Made by a program: the position numbers and the translations under genes. Shown in pieces: positions 35,745 through 46,815 of a stretch of 64,000 nt of DNA (position 1 is its first letter; the number at the start of each line of letters is the position of its first letter). Source of the stretch: Hymenolepis diminuta (taxonomy: Eukaryota; Platyhelminthes; Cestoda; Cyclophyllidea; Hymenolepididae); assembly GCA_900708905.1 (NCBI GenBank), contig CAADRB010000053.1:186001-250000 (forward strand). Reading direction: 5' to 3'. The notes beneath the pieces were generated by a model. That model was not told the origin of the DNA and ran no database searches. It saw only the letters and a program-made list of their open reading frames with translations.

Positions 35745-35960
35745 AAGACCTTTAAGAGGGTCTTTTTACTTGTATCCATCCCTTTTTATCTTCAGGATGA
35801 CTATTCACCAAAATAGGAGCCATCCTTTATAGGAATGTGTAGCGTCTGAAAAATCGGTCACTTATCTGAGATTAATGAAGATCGTCGTGTTCCTGCACAT
35901 CAGCGGAACCCATAGAGAAGACTGGTTAGTTGAATAAAAAGTATCAGTGCTGGGGCACGC
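35745..35960 (+). repeat. Dispersed repeat family D, copy 3
   Basis: Partner of 34640-34870. Similarity ends near 35960, where a segment of clearly higher G+C begins. Confidence 0.55.
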
Positions 35961-36440
35961 ATGTAGCATTGTGCGTCATCGTATCCAACAGGCGTTGTGG
36001 GTCCCGTCTTAGACATCTCCCACGTGGCTGTCTCTACTGTAGGGATGCAGAGAGTTAGGGGGAGGCGGGTTCAACCTCCCAGCCTCCTGATACCTTTTTC
36101 TCCTACTCCCTAGTCTAATAAACATCGTCAGTCGATTCCACGTGGGAAAAGAACCGCCCGGGCACCAGTGTATGCACGTCCTGCAGACTGGGATATTTAG
36201 GAAGCATGTGTGTTGGGAGAAAGGGGAGTTTTGTTCAGGAGACCTACACACGTGAGGTCCAAAAAAGGCATAAATGAGGCTTTAACCTCCCCTCTCTCTG
36301 TCTCGAATTCAGGTGACTTGCTTCTGAACTATGCCTCCTCCTTGCGGTTTTTAGGTAGCTTTTTATGACTTGTAGCTCTGCCTGTGTACCTTCTTGTATA
36401 AAGAGGATTCCCATAAAAGTGTCATTATCCATACAAACTT
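35960..36440. other. G+C-rich segment of unknown nature
   Basis: Base composition changes sharply here compared with both flanks. TCCCACGTGG (36018-36027) and CCACGTGGGA (36138-36147) are perfect inverted repeats 110 bases apart, each containing an E-box core. Two minus-strand frames of 62 and 80 codons cross it but resemble no known protein. It could be a younger non-autonomous element or a regulatory segment. Confidence 0.35.
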
Positions 36441-39400
36441 AGCGTCTTAATACCAGTGCATCACCTGTCCGAGCTCTCTGTATCCTAGAAAAGTTAAAAC
36501 AGCTGTTGCTTGGAGGTTATGAATCCCCTCTTTCCTTTCTCGAATATCAACTCGAAGATAAGGATATTAGTCAGAAGGTGTGCCCTAGTTATCAGGATAA
36601 TAGGTTCACAAAGAATGATATTTGGTCCTAGTGGCTGAACAAGGGGTAGTTTAAAATTTCAAGTACCCTGAAAGAATATTCGAGATGCTACATGCCTGAA
36701 TGTCACTCTCAGTTGTAACATAAGCAAAATCCAATGCGGTTCCAAACCCGCTGAAGGAAAATAGTTCCCATTATCAGTTTGGGCAGATGATGGCCTTCTG
36801 GGGTCTCTTTGATAAAAAAACTTACATTTTGCCCTTCCTCTCCCTTAAGATCGATATTACCATTTTTTGAATGTGTACTGATGTGTATCAAATCCATGAC
36901 AGGGACAGTGTGGGGATCATTAACTCGATATGAAAAGTTTCCCCTATTCCTATATTCAAAAAACCTTTTAAGAAATCAGATATCAGGGAGAATTAGAAAG
37001 AAAGCTTACACAAAGTCATGGCTTACGTAAATCAATCAAGAGATCAAGAAGTCTTTGGTCACACTTGGCTGTCATAGTTTAAACACCCAACAATGTCGAT
37101 GCCCGTTTCTAAAAGTTACATCCTCACCTTAATGGAATTCGGAAGAAAACAGTGAATAACAAAGCTGCCAACATATTCGGGCACTTACAGAAAAGTAAAC
37201 GATACAAATACAAAAGTAAGTAATAAAAAAGACAAGAATGCTTGAAATGTCACAAATCCTCAACGTTGACATTAGATTCAATGTGAGTCTCCTTTATGGA
37301 CCTTTTTAAAAAACAGCACCATAGATTCTTCTGAGTTGAGAAGAGGAATAAAAATTCAGAATCTAATAATATAAGTCTCCCTACCCTAAATCCTCTAAGT
37401 TATGCCCATGTATAGGCTTGTCTAGATGGTTCAGTGTATTCTAACTCTGGTTATAAGTGGACATTTTATAAACTACGAATTATATGCGATGACCTATTCG
37501 ATAAATTTATTGTTACCGAATGATATTCCTTCCAGTTCGATTAGGTCCCAATTTTTATTAATGTATACTAGGTAGTTGTTAAGGGAAGAGCCATTTTTTC
37601 ATCAAATCACTTTGGTCTTTAAAATCACAACTTTTAAAAGGGAAGGGAAATCATTTCAAAATTTTTTGGGGTCACAAACTGGGGGAAAACACAGGGGGAG
37701 GTCGATTTCTCCATAAAAACTCCCACCTCAGGGGTGATGAAAGATCCAGACCGATCCGAAGACGTAGTCTGGGGAAAGCATCAAATCGGTTTTTTTATCA
37801 CTCGGTCCAATCTCCCCCTTCCGTCTCCGTTCCAAATCACCCAAACCGCTGCAGGTGACTGCTAAATTTCAGTTGACCTCTTTCTGATCTCCTTGCCTGT
37901 CTACTACATGTGTTGTCGGCGGCCGTTCAACCATGTCACGGCCTACCAGTAACCTCTACTTTACTTGTTTGCTATTTCTCGCCTACTTACACCCAGTTTT
38001 AAGGCGTAGACAAACCGACCTCGCAACAAAGTCCTGTTTTTTCCTGTTCACAATTCACTTGCAGATCAAAGGTCGAGCTGGGATAGTAACCTAATGAAGG
38101 CAGTGTGCAGTTTCCTGTGTACAAAATAGGGGTTCAGGTGGCACGCGAACGCGAATCAACAGTCTTTGTGAGACTCGCAGTCTCTTTGTAGGAGTGTGTG
38201 TTTATGAAAAGAGTATTAGTCACCTTTTTCCTCGATTATATTATTTGTGAAAGTGTTGATTTGGGGAGAGAGGTCTTTGAACGACTGACAAGTACATTGG
38301 CGTCTGGCAAGTGAACAAACGGGTGCTTAAATCAGATTTCTAGCCTAGTTTCCGATGCAGTGACCCTTTCGGATAAAATGTGTATTTTTAAGTATTCAAA
38401 AAAGTAAACCTTCATAGTCAAAGATTTTGCAAACTGAAGGTGAGGGAAGATTAAAAATATGCAGACGTTTAAATGTTCAAGAGAAAGTGCTAATTCACTA
38501 TGAAATTCGGAAGCCACTTGTTTGATTGCAAAGACGGTCATGTAACATTGCAGAGGTGCATGCTCAGATCAGAAGTTTCACGCCAAACTAAGACCACCAG
38601 TTCTATAGCGGGATCCCGGTCAGTTTAAGGAATTCTTGGTGGATATTGGAAATCCAGGTAAAGCACAATGCCGCGAGTTCCCTCATGTTCTTTTTGACAA
38701 AAGAATTCATTAGAAATTAACTTATATAACTTAATAAGTGGGGGCTTGCTTCTCAACTGCCAATTTTAATCCCGATTATGGTCAAAACCCACTCATTGAA
38801 TTTACGTTGTTTTGTTTTTCAATTAGTGTCTAATACACTTGTATTAAAATGATAAACTGGTATGAAAATTTATTCAGTTGTAATTGGTTTGGAAAAAGAA
38901 TATCTCAGTCCGCTTCTTTAATCATAGTAAAGGAATTATATTTTATCATCTCTGTTATAATTTCGTTGGCCGGTTATTCCGTTGTGAAATTCAACTCCAG
39001 TAAGTGGACGTGAACTGATACAATTCGATTTTATTTATATCAAAGTCGTTGTTATCCCCGAAAAAATGTTTCCATGTTATCCCACCTTCTGCTATCGTAC
39101 TCTCCGATTTAGGGTCGAAAGATCACTAACGCTAAGCTTACAATTTTAAAAATCCTTCAGAATTACGGAGCTTTTAGCTGATATAAGCTGACATGTCATT
39201 ATTTTTCGACTATTGTTCAATCCAGATCAATCTATTTGGTTGACATTTGGATCTGTTCGATTTTAAATAAAACTAAAGGGAAGAAAATCTTAACTGGAGT
39301 TAAATATCTACATTTTTCTTCAAAAATTCTTAAAATTTATGAACGAAAAACGTCTGGTTTTCATCGATGTTCTATAATTTTAGAAAAGATATCAGATCAA

Positions 39401-39636
39401 AACGTACTCAGTTTTAATGAGTTCTTAAGGAATAGAAAGTTTTTTCAATATTGATTCTACTTATTTTTTTCTTAATTAAGTTGCTTTCTTCATAAATCAC
39501 TTTCAATGGCAGATTAATAACCCTGCTGTTTTTCTCTCAGACTCAGTTCTTGAAAATGGTAAATGATGAACTACTTGCTTCAAAACAGATTAACACAACA
39601 TCTCAATGAAAGTTTTTTATATTTATCCCATCTAAC

Positions 39637-39735
39637 AGTGGCGCAGTGATAGAGAGACTGCTGGAGCACGTTTGAAAAATGGGATCCGACAAGATCGTGC
39701 GTCGATATCATCCGTGAACACGTGTTGAAATAGTT
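39637..39735 (+). repeat. tRNA-derived SINE-like element
   Basis: AGTGGCGCAGTGATAGAG (39637-39654) is a good A box. TGCGTCGATATCATCC (about 39699-39714) is a degenerate B box about 50 bases downstream. The intervening sequence does not fold as a tRNA. Confidence 0.5.
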
Positions 39736-41159
39736 GCGTGCACTTCATTCCAGACAAGATGGAGTCTTGAGATTTCGATTCACCAGACACCAATCTGTCG
39801 GTCTTTGATATGCCATCTTACACCGCCTCTAAAACCCCCTTGATTTTCCAGTATAAATTGCATCTGTTTCATTATTTTTACGACCTCAGTCCACTACTTC
39901 AACTTAAGTACTATTGGAATTCTTAAGTATTAATATCTGGGCTAGACATCTGGAAAACCAAAGACACGAAACAGGTTCTGCCAAGTATTATTTTAACTTC
40001 ATAGTTTGCTAAAGAGCCTGGAACCTTGAAAGAATTAATTGAATTATATGCTCATTTTTTAAATACTCCATCTGGACACTCGAGCTCAAAGTCCAAGTTA
40101 TTCTAAAATAAACAACAACCGCTCAGATATCAAGTGTAAGAACACGAGAGGCAGGGGAAAATATATAGACTCGGATACTCGACATACATATAATGAACTC
40201 CCCTTTCTTAGTGGCCTAAATACCATCCTTAATACCACATTTGAGACCTTCTGGGCTTCTGACAAACAAAGAAACGGGTTCAGTTTCAGTTACCATGTGG
40301 CGAAGGGGATTAGGAGGGGGAAGGTAGAGGTTTTGAGGAAGCTTGGAATATCCTCTTGCATCACATTGTGGGGACTTGATTTACGCCACCACTGTGTATT
40401 GAAAGACTTCCTACTTCGCTTGCTCTCTCCCTCTATGTTAAATTTTGTACTTTATAGTGTTTGCTGAGAGGTATTTGACCTAATTATCGTCTACTGAGTT
40501 TGAAGATGTCCTTGTGAATTGGTGTCAAAGTTTTAAGGCGGAATAAGAAATCAGTTTTTATAATCTGTTGAACCGGAGTTTCTGATTTTCGGTAACCGTC
40601 ACTTTCATGATGTTTTTGGTAATATTGTTTATTAATTACTTTTAATTTCTCTAAATTCAAGAGGTTGTAAATAGCAGAGTTTCCCCGCAATCCATCCTTT
40701 TAACACTCTTAAGCCTGCTCAAAATATCTATATACAATAAGCAGAAATCAGTGATTGAGCAATAGCTCTTTTGCTCATCAATAATTTGAAATGACAAACG
40801 TAGCTGTTCAGATATTATTACATTTTTTCGACGTTGAGGTGGACCTGATAATAGTCCCTAAAATCAAATTTAGTTAAAAGAGGGAAAGAGTACATATCTA
40901 CAACTCATAACTCAGAATAAGGCCATTTCACATTTAAAAGTTGATTTCAAATCGTAAAAATTTAAGTTGGCTGCAATAAGATTCGAAAAACATCATTATT
41001 ATCATCATTTATCCTAATTTTCGGATCGACTAAAGTCGAAGATGAAGAAAATTTGATAGTATTTTAAAATAGTTTTACCCACTTAGTCTACTAACATTTA
41101 ATTTTATCTAGTAAAGATTCGATCTATTTAAAATCAATAAAGATAAGTAAGTACCTCCA

Positions 41160-41300
41160 ACATTATTTTACAGATTACCAGTCCTTGATCCGGACCAAGT
41201 TATCAGGTTAATGACTTCTGTCATTTGTAATCAGCTTAACTTTACTGAGCAGGTGCATTGATCGCAGTCAGTTTTGAGCATTACGGTACAATTCCGCTTG
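41160..41300 (+). repeat. Dispersed repeat family F, copy 1
   Basis: GAGCAGGTGCATTGATCGCA followed by GTCAGTTTTGAGC (41248-41280) aligns with GAGCAGATGTACTGATTGCG followed by GTCAGTTTTGAGC (42101-42133). Upstream, TTACAG and GGACCAAGT/GGACTTGGT blocks also correspond. Confidence 0.5.
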
Positions 41301-42014
41301 AATTTTTGCATTGATATTCCATTTCCCTGTTAATTTTTATGCAAAATGAGAATTGTAACACACTTACCTTATAAGGGATGATGGTTAAACTCGTAGATTT
41401 ACCTCAATAGAATATTAAGGGTTACCTTCACTTTTCCAAATGCACTTCATATTGAATGTATGAGAATTTGGTTACCTTCTCTTTCCAAATAGAGTATTTG
41501 TTATTCTGCCAGTGTTGGTTAAAATTCATTTACTCTAAATAAACCGTGTACGAATATTGCTCACTATATTTCAATAAGTCCATTCATATCTAAAACATAC
41601 TTAGAGATAAATATGAAGATTTCGAGTCAATAAAGTTTTCATTTGAGATATTGTTGTTAGCATTACAACTAATTCTAAGGTCTTTATTGTCCAGAGATCC
41701 TTGGATTCATTAGATTTGACTAGACCTTCGTGTATAGTGCAATGTCTATAGATTAGCAATGCTTCCTTTCACGAACCGCTTTTAATACGTCTGACTGGAT
41801 AGTATGAAATTTCATAAGTGTTCAAGATGGAGTGTGCATGATTGGTTTTAAGTTGGTGCAACTTATATTCACCCCAATTTATAGTAGTGATTACCATGCA
41901 GGATTCAAGTTGAAGTAATATAAGTGCGTTTAACTTTATTAAAATCCACTTGGTTTAGGAAACGTCTTGTTAAATAATAAGAAAGTCCGCATTACATCCA
42001 CTTTTTAATTACAG

Positions 42015-42150
42015 TTGATGATCATGGACTTGGTTACTAGGACCGGAGATCCGATGGTTTATAGTCAGTTTTATTCCCTCCTCCTCCCCCTTACCCTTTA
42101 TGAGCAGATGTACTGATTGCGGTCAGTTTTGAGCTGGTCATGCCATGCCA
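42015..42150 (+). repeat. Dispersed repeat family F, copy 2
   Basis: Second copy about 850 bases after the first, in the same orientation, with an extra C/T-rich insertion (CCCTCCTCCTCCCCCTTACC) before the conserved block. Confidence 0.5.
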
Positions 42151-42424
42151 TAGTAATAAAATTAATGAACTGCTGGTGGTCAGAGCGGCTGAACTATATA
42201 ACGACCAGTTACTAAGGCGCACGTGGTCATAAAGCTGCAATGTTCAGATCGCTAAACTGGCAGTTTATCCACATTGACCCGATTTGAGCTTGATTACGGA
42301 ATTAGTTTACGTCTAAAATTTCTCCTAAATGTCGTAAACATGATATCTCCTTAAAATTGACGGTGGACGATTAGGTGAATAGGATATTGAAGAAAAAAGA
42401 TATGTAAAAGCCACAGATATGTCT

Positions 42425-42760
42425 TTTTATTAGTGCTCACGTTGAGTACTTATTGAGCTCTGCTAATTTAAAAATTTAAGCTATCTTATCCCTGTTATGT
42501 AAAGAACATATATATTGCTTAATATCATGTAAGATCATTCTGCTTTGTCAAATTTTAAAACAGAAATATATTTAGAGTATGAACTACCTATTAAGTAACT
42601 ATTAAACAACCCGAATCCAAAAAATCGGATGAAGTAAGACTCTATGATACTTTGACGAAGCTCTCATTTCTTTGACCCCTCTCATCTTATCATCCATCGG
42701 TCTTACTGTTAACCGATTCCAGTTGCCTTTCCACGCTTAAAAATTACAATATTTTTCTGA
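42425..42760 (+). repeat. Dispersed repeat family C, copy 4
   Basis: The longest copy. Its first half matches 9740-9870, its middle matches 28130-28210, and its end (TTACTGTTAACCGATTCCAG) matches about 10078-10105. It therefore shows the order of parts that the shorter copies retain only in pieces. Confidence 0.6.
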
Positions 42761-42929
42761 CTTGGCGTGAGTTAAATTATTAATTCCATTGATCCTCTTC
42801 TTATAGTGGTAATTTCTTAGTCTATTCGGGATTGCGTTTTCCAACGCTCATCTTGGGTTAGGAGGTGACATCAGCGAACCTCTCCGATGAGAAATTTGAA
42901 TTCTGCCATCCCCTTTAATTAGCCAAACT

Positions 42930-43025
42930 CAACCAGCGCAGTTGGCCAGACCGCTCATTGGGTTTGCACTGATGGGAAGTGAACCAGTGGCCTCCGATTT
43001 CGCGGACGAACACGATAACCATTGA
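42930..43025 (-). repeat. tRNA-derived SINE-like element, relative of 8790-8925
   Basis: On the minus strand it reads GTTCGTCCGCGAAATCGGAG, then a well-kept B box (TGGTTCACTTCC, 42985-42974), then CATCAGTGCA and GCGGTCTGGCCAAC. These blocks align in order with the element at 8790-8925. The A-box end appears truncated near 43022. Confidence 0.6.
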
Positions 43026-43909
43026 TTTCCTATAATTCATTTTCCTATCTTTTAAAAAATAATAAAGACGACCAACTTCCAGAGGAACAGGAACGTGGAA
43101 CAGTGGAAGTTCATCCCATAATCAGTATTCGAAAATGTATCCTCATATTTTCTAATCATACCTTTTATCCTAGCAGTCACTGATATTTTCTTTTACCATT
43201 ATTTTTGGGTTAAATGTAACTCATCTGTCTGATCATTTTAATTATCAAAGATATAAGCTTCCCCCATTCGGAAGTTTGGAACAGAATTGAGATTCGTAAA
43301 ATTTCTGAATTTTATGCAGAAGTTATTCATTTTTCATTTTTCTTTGCTTTTTTAATTTATGTTACTAAGACTTGTTTCTTTAGAGAGTTGCCTAAAGTAC
43401 CGATTTTCCAATGACCAAGATGTCTTTTGAGATTTATTTTCTTAAGCGTCGCCCTTTAGATGACAATTTTTTCTAATATTTTCTAAATTTTTAATAATAA
43501 CCACCCTTCACTTTGAATAGAGTTTGCTGAATCATTAATCAAGCTCACTGTCGGCTTGTCAAACCCATTTTAAGACAAATTTATTTCACCTGTCCTAAAC
43601 TAAAATCGAACTCAGTCTGGAGTCTCCCCTGTTGTCACCTGTCAACCTGATGTCAAATAACTTCTCCAGATACCTCAAAGTAGCTAGGGCTTACATATAT
43701 AAAGGGATTTTCCGTGATTGGCATGTCTGAATCGATTCTCGCTTTGAGCATCAGTTTTACGCCACGATATAATAACTCCACCTGGTCTTGTAACCTAATT
43801 TCCATACAAACTTGCAGCAGATCTCTCGGCCCACCTTTATCTTAACGAATGTGCAAGTTTTAGCACGTCTTGAGTGACCATCACATGAGGGAGTAGTCCG
43901 GCGTTCGAG

Positions 43910-44000
43910 ACGGTCGGTTGGCCTAGTGATGAGAATATGCTGCCGGTCGACAGATTTTCAGGTATCCACATGACTCAACTGTTTCGCATACGTGGGTGGT
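43910..44000 (+). repeat. tRNA-derived SINE-like fragment
   Basis: TTGGCCTAGTGATGAG (43918-43933) resembles an A box, followed by CTGCCGGTCGACAGATTTTC and AGGTATCCAC about 45 bases later, a weak B-box counterpart. Support rests mainly on the A box. Confidence 0.35.
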
Positions 44001-45977
44001 TGACGCTTCAAAATTATCTATTTTGCAACTAGTCAGTTCACTCACTTGTGGACAGAGCTCAAGTCCTGTCACTACAACAAATCTTATCAGATGAGCTTAA
44101 CGAGACTTTAGAGATGTCAGCTTGCATTATCAGTATCTGTCATCAGTAGCACCAGATAATCATGCTATTCTATTTTGGGATTAAAAGAAGGCGATAGGTC
44201 AGTATTTAAGAAAAAACATAATTTTTAACAGTAAAAACCAAACAAATCATGCTAAAATCAGGTAACCCAGTATTATTCTACTATCTGAACTATTAGGATA
44301 ATTAATCTACCTAACAACTCTGTAACTCTAAAGATGTGAGTGGCGTCATCACTGAATCCTTTAGACATTCTTCTGCGGTCAGAAAAATTAAAACTGGAAA
44401 AACGTGGAAACTGGAAAATGGGAACCTTCGTTCTTGAAAATCAAAATCTGCACTTTTCACCTACTTGTCTTGAAAGCTAAGCTCCAAATAAATGCTCCTA
44501 ACAATCACAAGGAACTAAGGCGTCTTAGCTGCAACGGAAGCAATAAAGAAATCTTGGTTTCAGAATTGAAATCTCCGAATTTGCCCTTCCCTTCCCCACG
44601 ATGATTACCACATCGAAAGCTATCCAAATCATATGTTTGATGCGACCTTTTGTTCAAATAGACTATATTAAATTAATTACAGTTAAAAGGATAAGCGGGA
44701 GTAAGGATTGATTGTGATGGGTCCTCACTTGTTCTTAAGAACTTCTTGGCTTGAGATATTCGAAACTATAGCCGTGTGGAGAAATCTTTAAATAGATACC
44801 ATTTTTCAAGAATAAAATTTTAATTTATCTGCATTTTATAATCACGTTAAAATTAATGTACATATTTACAATTTGGAAGCCTGACCCATAATTATAAATG
44901 AAGAGTGAATAGTTAACTTAATCAATTGGAAAAAATTGATCAGTAAAAATATTATGTGAATGAATGCTCTAAGACATTCAGAATGTAAAAATTGGATTTT
45001 ATCCATTAACTCATAATGCGTATTGTATTTGTTAGACAAGCGGATGTGTAACTTGTCTCGAAATTGGGTGAAAGGGAAGAGGTTTTATCAATACTATTTT
45101 ACAGGTGCCCATTACTCAGACCATGATTTGGCACTTTCCTATCACTTGCGAGTTTGTTAAGGCTATCCATAAGCTTCTTCAAAGCTCAGCGTGATCCTCC
45201 TTAAGAGTCTTTCAATTCGCATCAAGCCTTAAAGCGTCTTCAGTTAAAGTTCATTATTCTTTTTCAATTATGTAATTTTATATAAACACTGAAAAATGTA
45301 TATATTTTTAAACTTATCTACATAAAATACTGTAAGGGTCAACCAGTGAATCAATGAAGGATTTCAGTCATTTCTAGAAGCTGCATTTTTTAAATTATCT
45401 ACGACAAAGCCAAAACCGTCTAAACGTATTAATCATCAGAAGGCATCTACACATAAAGAAAAATGGAATAGATCACTAAGAGATGAAGGAGAATCAAGTA
45501 GAAATAGATACTAAAAAGTCGGGGCATCAGGTACATTACTGCATTTGGATTTTTTAATATAGCAGTCTTCGTAATGAGGATATTTCTCAATACTATGTCT
45601 GATTTTAGAAAGTTTACATTTCATTTCTTAGGCTCTGGGTTCCTGAATGGACACATGTCCGCAATATTCAGAACTTTTTGACCAGTCAATTTAATCGAAA
45701 CTGGATGAGACTAGAAGTGAAGCTTCAATCATGGTCATAATTTCCTTCAAATTATGTATTTTTTAAATGAGTGAAATTCCCATTTGCTCACGTTAAATTA
45801 TAAGGCCATAGGTTTTAGCACACGCTTAACAGGAGCCTGACCAGATTACTTGTTATGTAAACAGACGTAAAATACCTGAAAAATAAAGCCTTCCCTTTGT
45901 GTGTCACCTATACGTGTTCACATATTTAGCTACTTTCAGATACTCACACGTGTCGTGTCACAAATCAGTTTTCGTTA

Positions 45978-45987
45978 CTATTTATAA
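45978..45987 (+). promoter_or_regulatory. TATA-like box
   Basis: CTATTTATAA located about 50 bases upstream of the ATG at 46030. TATA-like words are frequent by chance here, so its value depends on whether that frame is real. Confidence 0.25.
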
Positions 45988-46029
45988 GGGAGCCGGAATT
46001 TAGTGACTTCTGTGTGTGTGCAAGCCGAT

Positions 46030-46281
46030 ATGCCCCTGATGGACAGATATTGCAACATATGCCACAACGTCTGGAGCCAGAGAGAAATAGGCTATCTTCG
46101 CTACTTCTTTCCGATTTCATCTTTCTTTACCGACGGCTGTCTGAAATTGGCTCTCTTCTCTGACATTAACACCCAGCCACCTGTTTGTGCTGTTCGATTT
46201 GACTTTAAAAAGAGTGGAAAGGAGGTGGGGGGTTTTAATTTTTCGAGTGCCATTTGCATGGATAATTTGATGCAAAAATGA
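46030..46281 (+). CDS. Possible small gene or first exon, 83 residues, unknown
   Basis: Starts at ATG (46030) and ends with TGA. A TATA-like CTATTTATAA lies at 45978-45987, about 45 bases before the ATG. The N-terminus has a CNIC pair (residues 8-11), but no second metal-binding pair follows closely, so a zinc finger is not supported. Third codon positions in the first 30 codons favour C and G, unlike the surrounding A+T-rich DNA. A possible donor (GGAG|GTGGGG) lies in the second half. The frame could be a short gene, a first exon or chance; I recognise no family. Confidence 0.25.
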   Translation: MPLMDRYCNICHNVWSQREIGYLRYFFPISSFFTDGCLKLALFSDINTQPPVCAVRFDFKKSGKEVGGFNFSSAICMDNLMQK

Positions 46282-46449
46282 AACAATCTTTATTTAACTA
46301 TTGCCTAACGCCTTTATGAGTCAGATGAAGATTCGAAATCATGCTAGTTGGTCGCGAAATTTTAGCTCATGGAGAAATATCGACCAATCCGTTTAAGTCT
46401 ACCTGGCTCCTTATATGATCAACCTCTCAAAATTTTTAATAAGGGATGC

Positions 46450-46815
46450 AACTATTATTATTACCCACAAAATTCAAAAAGTTACAATTTTTAACTGTGA
46501 GACGCAACTGAAATCGGTTAACAGATAGTAAAACAAATGATTAAGATAAGGAGATCAAAAAGATGTTGAAAGCAATATTAGGGCATCAAAGAGGGTCTTA
46601 CTTCATTTGATTTTTAGTAAGCTCGCGTTCCAAAATTCCAATTTCACGATTCGTCACATGGATTACTGAGCAAATTCTGTCCAGAAATGCAGTGCTCGTT
46701 GACTAGTTTTGCAAACATGCTGGTCGGTCTTGCCAACTCAATTAAATTTTTTCTTCCAAAGTGTGGGAATACAAAATAACCTAAAATGTTATCTTGAAAT
46801 TAGAATAAAAGGCTT
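46450..46815 (+). repeat. Dispersed repeat family G, copy 3
   Basis: The longest copy; matches 29710-30040 through most of its length and 4600-4795 in its first half. Confidence 0.65.

Noticed and set aside
37728..37780. Hammerhead-ribozyme-like arrangement (TGATGA, a GATC stem, then CGAAGAC)
   Set aside because: The core is wrong: CTGATGA and GAAA are not intact and extra unpaired bases flank helix II. Taken as chance.
39541..39609. A possible 3' exon after a strong TTTTTCTCTCAG acceptor, 22 codons then TGA
   Set aside because: No upstream partner exon, no nearby poly(A) signal, and a SINE-like element begins within 30 bases. Too little support.
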